Shown here piece after piece: positions 56,023-64,000 of a stretch of DNA of 64,000 bases (positions within the stretch are counted from its first letter, which is position 1; each line of letters begins with the position of its first letter). Location of the stretch: assembly GCA_003695915.1 (NCBI GenBank), contig RFGF01000015.1:1-64000 (forward strand), written 5' to 3'. The notes beneath the pieces were generated by a model. That model was not told the DNA's origin, did not search any database, and saw nothing but the letters and a program-made list of their open reading frames with translations. Origin of the DNA: Nitrospirota bacterium. GTDB taxonomy: Bacteria; Nitrospirota; Nitrospiria; Nitrospirales; UBA8639. A program made the position numbers and the translations under genes.

Positions 56023-59000
56023 ATGTCAAGACTGTTTCAGCCTGCGGTCGCATTCATGAACCGCTTGCGTTACCCGCAAAAAGTGTTGACCATCATCTCG
56101 GTCTTTGCGCTCCCGCTGGCGATGTTCACGGTTGTGTATTGCTTGGAAATCCAGCGCGATATCGCCTTTACCGAACGCGAATTGATGGGGAATGCACACC
56201 TCCGTCCGCTCCTGAGATTGTTGAATCATGTCCAGCAGCTGCGAGGCACCACACAAATGGTGGACGAGTCCGCGGCCGCATGGCAATCCGATCTCGTGCC
56301 ACGCATCGAACAGGACGTTCATCGTCTCGAGCGCCTCGTTGACGAAACCGACAACCAACTCGGCATCGCCGACTCCGTGCACAAGGTGATCCGGGAATGG
56401 CACGAGCTCGAGCGCATCACTCCGACGCTGTCGAAAACGGACAGCTTCACCCGCTATTCAGGCCTGATCCAGCATCTGCTCGATGTGATTGTCTTGATCG
56501 GCGACCAATCCAATTTGATTCTCGATCCCGATTTGCAGGCCTATTATCTGATGGACGCCGTGGTGACCGTTTTGCCCACGCACCTCGAACGCCTCGGTCA
56601 AGTGAGAGGCGTGGGCACCAGGCTCCTCGCGCAGCGCCGTCTTTCCCCGGTCGATCACTTTCATATGTCCCAATTGATTGCCTTGGTCCAAGACACCCAA
56701 CAGGATCTCCGTCGGGCGATGAGCATTATTTACCGAGAAACACCCTTCCTCGTCCCTCGACTCGGTCCGGTGTTCGACCATGCCACCACGATGTCGAGCT
56801 CGTTCCTCGAAATGACGCAAGAGGCGCTCTTCGGTTCAGATTCCACGGTCAGTTCGACTCGGGAGTATTGGCAGCGGGCATCGGAGGCGCTGGAAGCGTA
56901 CTATCGCTTGCACACCCTTCTTTCGACTGCGCTCGACGATATACTCCACGCCCGTATCGCGGAACGGCAACACACCCGCCTGCTCGTCCTGCTCCTGATC
57001 GGGGCCGCTGCCCTTCTCGGCGTGTACCTGTTCGGCGGATTCTGTCTCGGCGTCCATCGGCTTTTGTCTACGATCGAGCACCGCATGATCGAAGTCGGCC
57101 TGCACGGACCATCGCGTGAGGAAACCCCGCATGCGTCGAATGACGAATGGGGGGATATAGCACGCACGTTCGACACGTTGGCTCAGCACTACGACGCCGA
57201 ACGAACGCTCGCCGAAGAACAGGCTTCTCGCGCTCTCGTCGCCAAGAGGCGGCTTCGCTCGACGGAGGCGCGCATGCGGACGATCGTGGAGTACGCCGAT
57301 TGCGGCATCATCAGCATCGACGAGCAGGGCATCGTGGAATCCTTCAATCGGACGGCCTCGTATATGTTCGGATACGAACCGGAGGAGGTGATCGGCCACA
57401 ATGTGTCGATGCTCATGCCGATACCGTATCGCGAGGCCCATCCCCAGTATCTCGAATGCTATCGTCACACCCATGAACGACGTGTGATCGGACAGCCGCG
57501 AGAAGTGGAAGGACAGCGAAAAGACGGGAGCGTGTTTCCGCTCGAAATCACCGTGAGCGAGGTTCGAGAGCCGGATGGCCGGCTCTTTATCGGGCTGTGC
57601 CGCGATTTGACCCGCGAAAAAGAAGCCAGAGACGAGATTGTGCGGATCACCGAGGAGCTCAAGCAGACCAATCGCGAATTGGTGGAGGCCAACCGTCAGC
57701 TGATGGATGCGCGGGACAAGGCCCAGGAGGTTGCTCGATTGAAGTCGGAATTTCTCGCGACCATGAGCCATGAGATTCGCACGCCGATGAACGGCATTAT
57801 CGGCATGACGTCGCTCCTGTTAGATACCGACCTGACCGAAGAACAGCGAGATTATGCCGAAACGGTACAAAAATCCGGCGAGCATTTGTTGACCATCATC
57901 AACGACATCTTGGACTTTTCGAAAATCGAAGCAGGCAAATTCGACATCCAACACATCGAGTTCGATCTTCGGAGCCTGATCGATGACATTCTCGAATTGT
58001 TTGCCGAACAGGCAGCCGCGAAATCGCTCGAGCTGATTGGCCTGACCCATGCCGAGGTTCCCGATAGGCTCATCGGCGATCCCGGACGCATCCGGCAAAT
58101 CCTGATCAACTTGATCGGCAATGCCCTCAAGTTCACCGATGCCGGTGAAATCGTCCTTCGCACGTCGGTGCGCGAACACCACCGCGAGGACTGCATCATC
58201 GAATGCAGTGTCACGGATACCGGAATCGGCATCGCTCCTGAAGCTCAGACACGGCTGTTCGAGGCGTTTACGCAAGTCGATGGTTCTGCAACCAGAAAAT
58301 ATGAAGGCACCGGGCTTGGTCTGGCAATTTGTCAAAAATTGGTCGAACTCATGGGCGGCACGATCGGTGTCGAGAGCACAGTCGGCCAAGGGAGTCGATT
58401 TTGGGTTACGGTTCGCATGCGGATCGGACAACAACGAGATCGGGAGGTGCTCTCTCCGATTAGCTTAGCGGGGCGACGGATCTGCCTAGTCGACGACAAC
58501 GAAGTGAACCGCTTTTTGCTGCATCATTACACCACCGCGTGGGGCATGCACGCGACGGCCGTTTGTTCCGGGTTGGAAGCCCTCGACGAGCTTCGTCGCG
58601 CAGCGACACTGGGACAGCCCTACGATACCGCGATCCTCGATCAACAGATGCCTGAAATGGACGGTTACGCCTTGTGCAAGGCCATCAAGGCCGATCCGGT
58701 CCTCGCTTCGATACCGGTCATTTTGTTGACCTCGGTGGGAAGGCGCGGCGATCTCAAAGAGGCCGGCGAGACCGGCTTCGACGGGTATCTGACCAAGCCT
58801 GTCCGGCACCACGCCTTGAAAAAAGTGCTCGAAGTGGTCTTGAGCCATGGTCCTCGAGACACGCTGTCCCGTTCACCGCATCGCATCGTCACCCACCACA
58901 CCATTCGCGAATTGGCTACTCAAGACTCGACGCGAGTGCTGGTGGCTGAAGACGACATCGTCGGTCAAAAGATGGCTGTCAAGATGCTGGAAAAACTGGG

Positions 59001-59364
59001 GTGTCGCGTCGATGTCGTTCGTGACGGCCGTCAAGCGGTCGAGGCTGTGATGCGCAATGAGTATGATCTGGTCTTGATGGATTGTCAGATGCCGAATGTG
59101 GACGGATGGGAAGCGACGCGTCGGATCCGCGAATGGGAAGCCAACGCACAGCGACGGCACCTGCCGATCGTGGCCTTGACGGCTCATGCGCTGATCACCG
59201 ATCGAGAACGATGCGTGCGTGCCGGCATGGACGATGTGCTCTCCAAGCCTGCCAGCGGAGAGGCGATAGCAACACTCATCATCCGGTGGGGGAAAAGACC
59301 GCAGGGTGAAAAGCAGGATGTTACGTTTCCGGAAGGGGCCGCGACAGGCCTTACCCGAAGATGA
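56023..59364 (+). CDS. Membrane hybrid histidine kinase, sensor-PAS-HisKA-HATPase-two receivers
   Basis: An 1113-aa hybrid kinase. Helix 1 (about 22-41) and helix 2 (about 318-341) bracket a helical periplasmic sensor of 275 residues, somewhat like NIT or four-helix MCP sensors. A FixL-like PAS domain (about 419-529) and a coiled coil lead to the phosphoacceptor His583 ([12 protein letters not shown]), the ATPase domain ([19 protein letters not shown]) and two receivers (aspartates in [11 protein letters not shown] and [11 protein letters not shown]). No HPt domain is fused. GAGGAG supports the ATG at 56023. Its stop is 18 bases from the convergent purF. Confidence 0.9.
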   Translation: MSRLFQPAVAFMNRLRYPQKVLTIISVFALPLAMFTVVYCLEIQRDIAFTERELMGNAHLRPLLRLLNHVQQLRGTTQMVDESAAAWQSDLVPRIEQDVHRLERLVDETDNQLGIADSVHKVIREWHELERITPTLSKTDSFTRYSGLIQHLLDVIVLIGDQSNLILDPDLQAYYLMDAVVTVLPTHLERLGQVRGVGTRLLAQRRLSPVDHFHMSQLIALVQDTQQDLRRAMSIIYRETPFLVPRLGPVFDHATTMSSSFLEMTQEALFGSDSTVSSTREYWQRASEALEAYYRLHTLLSTALDDILHARIAERQHTRLLVLLLIGAAALLGVYLFGGFCLGVHRLLSTIEHRMIEVGLHGPSREETPHASNDEWGDIARTFDTLAQHYDAERTLAEEQASRALVAKRRLRSTEARMRTIVEYADCGIISIDEQGIVESFNRTASYMFGYEPEEVIGHNVSMLMPIPYREAHPQYLECYRHTHERRVIGQPREVEGQRKDGSVFPLEITVSEVREPDGRLFIGLCRDLTREKEARDEIVRITEELKQTNRELVEANRQLMDARDKAQEVARLKSEFLATMSHEIRTPMNGIIGMTSLLLDTDLTEEQRDYAETVQKSGEHLLTIINDILDFSKIEAGKFDIQHIEFDLRSLIDDILELFAEQAAAKSLELIGLTHAEVPDRLIGDPGRIRQILINLIGNALKFTDAGEIVLRTSVREHHREDCIIECSVTDTGIGIAPEAQTRLFEAFTQVDGSATRKYEGTGLGLAICQKLVELMGGTIGVESTVGQGSRFWVTVRMRIGQQRDREVLSPISLAGRRICLVDDNEVNRFLLHHYTTAWGMHATAVCSGLEALDELRRAATLGQPYDTAILDQQMPEMDGYALCKAIKADPVLASIPVILLTSVGRRGDLKEAGETGFDGYLTKPVRHHALKKVLEVVLSHGPRDTLSRSPHRIVTHHTIRELATQDSTRVLVAEDDIVGQKMAVKMLEKLGCRVDVVRDGRQAVEAVMRNEYDLVLMDCQMPNVDGWEATRRIREWEANAQRRHLPIVALTAHALITDRERCVRAGMDDVLSKPASGEAIATLIIRWGKRPQGEKQDVTFPEGAATGLTRR

Positions 59365-59382
59365 ACAAAGGATGGGTGTCGT

Positions 59383-60858
59383 TCAAGAAGCAGGGGAGGA
59401 AGCCGAGTCGAAGAGACCGAGTTGCAGTTGCTCGGCACGCGTCAACGAGATGGGATATCGCTCGGTAAAACAGGCGTTGCAATAGTGATGGGCCAGACCG
59501 GGTGCCGTCGCCAACATCCCTTCGAGGCTCAAATATCCGAGTGAATCCGCTGTCAGATACTGCCGGATCTCGTCGATCGAGTGGTGGGCTGCGATCAATT
59601 CCTGTTGCGTCGGTGTATCGATTCCGTAAAAACACGGGGCGATGACCGGCGGCGAACTGATGCGCATATGAATTTGTTTGGCCCCGGCTTGTCGGAGCAT
59701 TTTGACGATCTTCCGGCTCGTCGTCCCGCGCACGATGGAATCGTCCACCACCACCACGCGTTTGCCTTCGAGGATTTCCGGGACGGCATTGAGCTTGAGC
59801 TTGACGCCGAAGTGCCGAATCTGTTGCTCCGGCTCGATGAAGGTCCGTCCCACATAATGATTGCGGGTCAATCCAATCTCGAAGGGTATGCCCAGCCCTT
59901 CGGCATATCCCAAGGCAGCCGGTACACCGGAATCCGGCACCGGAATCACACAATCGGCCTCCGCCGGACATTCCTTGGCCAATTGCCGGCCCAATGCCTT
60001 CCGAATCGGGTACACGGAGCCGGCCCCGAAAATTTTAGAATCCGGCCTGGCAAAATAGACATATTCAAAAATACACTTGGCTGGCGGCCGTTCGAAAAAC
60101 GGATAATATGACGATAGCCCTTGATCATTGATCACCAACAGCTCCCCAGGCTCGATCTCCCGCAAAAACTCTGCACCAATAAGGTCGAAGGCGCAGGTCT
60201 CGGAGGCGACGACCCAACTGTCATGGTACTGCCCGAGGCACAGCGGGCGAAAACCATAGGGGTCTCGGGCCACGAACAAGGCTTCGTCCGTCAAAATCAA
60301 CAACGAGAACGCCCCTCGCACCGTATTCAGCGCATCGACAATGCGATTCAACAGCGTATGCGCTTTGGATTGCGCGATCAAATGAATGATGACTTCGCTA
60401 TCGGAGTCTGACTGAAAAATGGCACCATACGCTTCGAGCTCGCTGCGTAGCACGGCCGCGTTGATCAGATTGCCGTTGTGAGCCAGCGCAAGGTTGCCGA
60501 AAGCAAAATTGACGGTCAAAGGCTGGACGTTTTTGAGATCGCTATCCCCAGCAGTGGAATACCGGTTATGCCCGATGGCCTTCGAACCAGGAAGTCCCTT
60601 CAAGACTTTTTTCGAATAAATATCCGCAACCAGTCCCATGCCTTTTTGCTGATAGAAACGCCGCCCGTCCGAGGAGACGATCCCTGAGCCTTCCTGGCCG
60701 CGATGTTGCAAGGCATATAAGCCGAGGTAGGTCATGTTGGCGGCCTCGCGATGGCCGTAAATGCCAAAGACCGCGCATTCTTCGCGAAATGTATCCTGGG
60801 CATCGCTATCTTCGTGAAACATGAGGGAATGGCGCAACGATAGGTGACGGTCCGTCAT
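59383..60858 (-). CDS. purF: Amidophosphoribosyltransferase
   Basis: Makes 5-phosphoribosylamine from PRPP and glutamine, the first committed purine step. The N-terminal Ntn glutaminase is processed to expose its cysteine (EECAVFGIYG, Cys28 from ATG 60858), so a propeptide of 27 residues is implied. The ATG at 60822 would give a 15-residue propeptide, nearer the usual length. The PRPP loop VVVVDDSIVRGTTSRK lies in the C-terminal domain. At about 490 aa it has normal size. It begins about 27 bases after the purL stop, so the two form an operon. Confidence 0.95.
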   Translation of the reverse strand: MTDRHLSLRHSLMFHEDSDAQDTFREECAVFGIYGHREAANMTYLGLYALQHRGQEGSGIVSSDGRRFYQQKGMGLVADIYSKKVLKGLPGSKAIGHNRYSTAGDSDLKNVQPLTVNFAFGNLALAHNGNLINAAVLRSELEAYGAIFQSDSDSEVIIHLIAQSKAHTLLNRIVDALNTVRGAFSLLILTDEALFVARDPYGFRPLCLGQYHDSWVVASETCAFDLIGAEFLREIEPGELLVINDQGLSSYYPFFERPPAKCIFEYVYFARPDSKIFGAGSVYPIRKALGRQLAKECPAEADCVIPVPDSGVPAALGYAEGLGIPFEIGLTRNHYVGRTFIEPEQQIRHFGVKLKLNAVPEILEGKRVVVVDDSIVRGTTSRKIVKMLRQAGAKQIHMRISSPPVIAPCFYGIDTPTQQELIAAHHSIDEIRQYLTADSLGYLSLEGMLATAPGLAHHYCNACFTERYPISLTRAEQLQLGLFDSASSPAS

Positions 60859-60885
60859 GAGCAAGCAAGAGATTATTCGAATTGC

Positions 60886-63153
60886 CTATAGGGCATCAGA
60901 AAGTTGTGCTTCGAGAGCTGTGCTCCAGGTCGTCAACAGGCTTTCAATCGACTGATCGATGGACGCACATTCTTGACCGGTATCGTCCAGAATCTTCACA
61001 GTCAATCTGTCCCCCCCTACTTCGCCGATAACGGCTGCCGGGACCCGATGGGCTGCCGCACATTCGAGCACCCGATTGCCCTCGTGCGTTGGAACACTCA
61101 ACACCACACGAGATGGCGTTTCACCGAACAAGACCGCATCGAGCCGCAAGCGTCCTTTGGAAAGCTGAATTGTGGCTCCTAGGGGCCGTGCGGGATTCGT
61201 GATGCATGATTCGGCGATCGCCACAGCTAATCCGCCCTCTGAACAATCATGCGCTGAGCGAATGACACCATCATGGATGAGTGCGAGGAGGCACGCCTGC
61301 AAGGCTTTTTCACGATCGAGATGCAACCATGGGGGCTGTCCTTGCTCTCGATGGTGAACGATCTTGAGATACTCCGTGCCTCCGAGATCCTCTTCAGTTT
61401 CGCCCAACAGGATCACGAGATCGCCCTCGTGTTTAAACCATTGGGTGATCGCTGTCCGTGGTGGCTCGATCAATCCTACCATGCCGAGAATCGGCGTCGG
61501 CGGGATGGAAAGCCCATTAGTTTCATTATAGAAGCTCACGTTTCCGCTGACCACAGGAATCCCCAATGCCCGACAGGCCTCGGCCATCCCTTCGATGGCT
61601 AGCACAAATTGCCACATCACATCTGGCCGTTCGGGATTGCCGAAATTGAGGCAATCCGTCATGCCGATCGGCTCTGCCCCCGAACACACCAGATTGCGGG
61701 CGGCCTCTGCGACCGCCAGCATGCCGCCCAGATAGGGATTCAACAGGCAATAGCGCCCATTTCCATCTGTCGTGATCGCTAGCGCTTTCTGTGTTCCGTG
61801 GATGCGGAGTACCGCGGCGTCGGAGCCCGGCCGCACGATAGTCCGGATTCCAACCATGTGATCGTATTGGCGATAGACCCAGCGCTTGCTGGCGATCGTG
61901 GGAGATTGCAGCAATGATCGCAACGTTTCAGACGGATCTTTGACGCCGGGAAGATTGTCGATCGCCAGTGATTGGAGCATCTCTTGATAGCCAGGCGGAG
62001 CGCAGGGGCGCTCATAGCGTGGCGCTTCGTCGGTCAACAATGTGGCGGGAATTTCCGCAACGGTTTGTCCGCCGTGACGCACCCGAAGCATGCCGTCGTC
62101 CGTCACCTGTCCGATCACAGCCGCATCGATGCCCCACTTGTGACAGATTTCCATCACCCTGTGCTCTTCTCCAGTTCTGGCCACGAGCAACATGCGTTCC
62201 TGGGACTCGGAGAGGAGGATGTCATAGGCCGTCATGTTCGGCTCGCGGCAGGGAACGTGGTCGAGCTCCAATTGAATGCCGGTTCCCGCTCGCGAGGCCA
62301 TCTCGCACGAAGAACTGGTGAGCCCTGCGGCCCCCATGTCTTGAATGCCTACTAGCAGATCGTGATCCAACAGTTCGAGACAGACTTCCAAAAGCAACTT
62401 TTCCAAGAAGGGATCGCCGACCTGAACATTGGGGCGCTTGGCATCAGCGGATTCATCGAAACTATCCGAGGCCATAGTGGCTCCATGAATCCCATCCCGT
62501 CCGGTTTTGGCCCCGATATAGAGGACCGGATTCCCGACACCCTGAGCCCGTCCCCGAAGCAACCGGTCTTTCTCGACGATCCCGAGGCACAACACATTGA
62601 CGAGCGGATTCCGGGAATACAAATCGTTGACGGCAATCTCACCTCCTACGGTGGGCACCCCCACACAATTGCCATACCATGAGATTCCCGCCACCACTTG
62701 CTTCAACAAATGTCGATTCTGCGGAAGATGAAGCTCGCCGAAGCGTAAGGCATTCAATAAGGCAATGGGTCTAGCTCCCATGGTGAAAATATCTCGAAGA
62801 ATCCCGCCTACGCCCGTCGCTGCTCCCTGGAACGGCTCGATGAAGGAAGGATGATTATGGGATTCGATCTTGAAGACTGCCGCGAGTCCATCGCCGATAT
62901 CGACAGCTCCGGCGTTTTCCCCCGGGCCTTGAAGAACCCGGGCTCCTTCCGTTGGGAAGCGTTTGAGATGGATGCGCGAACTCTTGTAACTGCAGTGTTC
63001 GCTCCACATCACAGAAAACATTCCCAACTCGGTTATTGTAGGGGCACGCCCCAATCGATCGACGATCCGTTGGTATTCGTCGTGAGACAATCCGTGTTGG
63101 TCCAATAGTTCTTGGCTAATCGATGTCATGGATTGTTGTGGAGGACTCGTCAT
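60886..63153 (-). CDS. purL: Phosphoribosylformylglycinamidine synthase subunit PurL (small type)
   Basis: The synthetase subunit that makes FGAM from FGAR; in this 755-aa form it needs PurS and PurQ, which are not in the window but may lie elsewhere. Motifs include [10 protein letters not shown] near residue 51, [14 protein letters not shown] near 94, the [15 protein letters not shown] stretch and [17 protein letters not shown], repeated in the second AIRS half. The start is ATG 63153 with GAGGA close by; ATG 63129 is an alternative with eight residues fewer. Confidence 0.96.
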   Translation of the reverse strand: MTSPPQQSMTSISQELLDQHGLSHDEYQRIVDRLGRAPTITELGMFSVMWSEHCSYKSSRIHLKRFPTEGARVLQGPGENAGAVDIGDGLAAVFKIESHNHPSFIEPFQGAATGVGGILRDIFTMGARPIALLNALRFGELHLPQNRHLLKQVVAGISWYGNCVGVPTVGGEIAVNDLYSRNPLVNVLCLGIVEKDRLLRGRAQGVGNPVLYIGAKTGRDGIHGATMASDSFDESADAKRPNVQVGDPFLEKLLLEVCLELLDHDLLVGIQDMGAAGLTSSSCEMASRAGTGIQLELDHVPCREPNMTAYDILLSESQERMLLVARTGEEHRVMEICHKWGIDAAVIGQVTDDGMLRVRHGGQTVAEIPATLLTDEAPRYERPCAPPGYQEMLQSLAIDNLPGVKDPSETLRSLLQSPTIASKRWVYRQYDHMVGIRTIVRPGSDAAVLRIHGTQKALAITTDGNGRYCLLNPYLGGMLAVAEAARNLVCSGAEPIGMTDCLNFGNPERPDVMWQFVLAIEGMAEACRALGIPVVSGNVSFYNETNGLSIPPTPILGMVGLIEPPRTAITQWFKHEGDLVILLGETEEDLGGTEYLKIVHHREQGQPPWLHLDREKALQACLLALIHDGVIRSAHDCSEGGLAVAIAESCITNPARPLGATIQLSKGRLRLDAVLFGETPSRVVLSVPTHEGNRVLECAAAHRVPAAVIGEVGGDRLTVKILDDTGQECASIDQSIESLLTTWSTALEAQLSDAL

Positions 63154-63249
63154 TCCTCGTGTCTAGACGCCGGGTCGCCTCTGAAACGTCTTTCGGTCTC
63201 GACCGTTGCAAAAGATGGTCGAAACCGGATCACGCTCGTCTTTCAAGGG

Positions 63250-63915
63250 CTACGATGGAGAAGTGCCAGTATGGTTCGGCGGATTTTCAAGCTGTTTACG
63301 GAGTTCGATCAATTCGCGCTCGATCGCATCGAACCGCTCGGCGATGGGGTCCGGAAGATTGATGTGATCCATGGATTCTTCGGGAACTCGGACCCCGACG
63401 GTTTTAATGACCTTGCCCGGAATGCCGATCACGGTGGAATTCGACGGGACCGAGCGCAGCACGACAGAATTCGCTCCGATTTTCACGAAGTCACCGATGC
63501 GGATATTGCCGAGGACTTTGGCGCCGGCTCCCACCACCACATGGTTCCCCAGCGTCGGGTGCCGTTTCCCTCGCTCTTTCCCCGTTCCTCCCAACGTCAC
63601 ACCTTGAAACAACGTGACATAGTCGCCGATTTCGGTCGTTTCCCCGATCACGACCCCCATTCCATGGTCGATAAAAAACCCTTTTCCAATCTTTGCACCC
63701 GGATGAATCTCGATGCCAGTCAACCACCGGGCGACATGGGCGATCAATCGCGGCAACAGCGGAATCCGACGGCACCATAACCAATGGGCCAGACGATGAG
63801 CCAAGAGGGCATGAAAGCCGGCATAGGTCAAGAGTACTTCCAAGCGGCTCCGCGCTGCAGGATCGCGTTCGAGTGCAGCCTGTAAGTCTTGGCTAATGGT
63901 TTTCAATAAGGTCAC
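63250..63915 (-). CDS. cysE: Serine O-acetyltransferase
   Basis: Acetylates serine for cysteine synthesis. The 221-aa protein is the short EpsC-type: a helical N-terminal part (to about residue 65) and a left-handed beta helix of hexapeptide repeats with the catalytic histidine in [17 protein letters not shown], then [19 protein letters not shown] and the acceptor loop [16 protein letters not shown]. The C-terminal tail that often binds CysK is short and non-canonical here (ending TSPS). It lies 96 bases upstream of purL on the same strand. The last 85 bases of the window hold no gene I can support. Confidence 0.94.
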   Translation of the reverse strand: MTLLKTISQDLQAALERDPAARSRLEVLLTYAGFHALLAHRLAHWLWCRRIPLLPRLIAHVARWLTGIEIHPGAKIGKGFFIDHGMGVVIGETTEIGDYVTLFQGVTLGGTGKERGKRHPTLGNHVVVGAGAKVLGNIRIGDFVKIGANSVVLRSVPSNSTVIGIPGKVIKTVGVRVPEESMDHINLPDPIAERFDAIERELIELRKQLENPPNHTGTSPS

Positions 63916-64000
63916 GGCTAATGTGGTAAGAAGCCAATACGTTGTTCATCGTGGCTTATGGGTCATTGATGCAGGGGCCGGCGTTGGAGGAGGCACACGG

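Noticed and set aside
55809-56024. 71-codon minus-strand frame before the large kinase
   Set aside because: No ribosome binding site, and composition typical of antisense shadows.
63916-64000. Possible C-terminal tail of another minus-strand gene at the window edge
   Set aside because: Frames are open for 14-17 codons, and one reads as a proline-rich tail, but nothing distinguishes it from chance.

Overview
The window reads as a chromosomal segment of a Gram-negative bacterium. It encodes heptose and Kdo sugar enzymes for LPS, several lipoproteins and a complete Pel exopolysaccharide secretion machine. The mix of a PyrR-type pyr attenuator with Gram-negative envelope genes and a PrsK-like kinase is compatible with Nitrospirota or a neighbouring lineage. 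That placement is inference; there is no rRNA gene here to anchor it. I see no insertion sequence, CRISPR array, tRNA, integrase or origin.

Left half (1-28.7 kb, mainly + strand): the tail of an unknown gene with its terminator, then proA and a large unrecognised protein. A pyrimidine operon follows: promoter, PyrR-binding loop, attenuator, pyrR-pyrB-pyrC-DUF4149-carA-sppA-M48 protease-carB-greA-SAM hydrolase. bioA lies on the opposite strand. A second housekeeping run holds lepA-lepB-rfaE1-kdsB-pyrG-kdsA-pgsA-plsY-htrA, covering translation, protein export, LPS precursors, CTP, phospholipid synthesis and periplasmic quality control. An EF-G paralogue faces the end of that run from a strong promoter.

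Middle (29-38 kb): accessory genes. They include an unusual fusion of an unassigned N-terminal domain, a LuxD-like acyl hydrolase and a methyltransferase; a 7TM-GAF histidine kinase; an O-methyltransferase whose 3' end overlaps the kinase; and a small tightly coupled cassette (79-aa protein, degenerate MBL protein, TPR protein, 148-aa protein) followed upstream by an exported thioredoxin-like protein.

Right half (38-59 kb): a complete minus-strand pel operon in the order pelX-like epimerase, pelA, B, C, D, E, F, G, with nearly every junction overlapping. A gene for an FNR-like regulator with an N-terminal cysteine cluster precedes it. Divergent from that regulator are a GAF-PAS hybrid histidine kinase translationally coupled to a second CRP/FNR-family regulator, then a very large membrane hybrid kinase with two receiver domains. 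The likely logic is environmental (perhaps redox) and c-di-GMP control of Pel biofilm matrix. The epimerase would supply the amino-sugar nucleotide, PelF polymerises, PelD senses c-di-GMP, PelE and PelG form the inner-membrane complex, and PelA, B and C modify and export.

Right end (59-64 kb): purF, purL and cysE on the minus strand. Start codons were chosen from conserved N-termini, Shine-Dalgarno sequences and ATGA overlaps, so several differ from the longest open frame.
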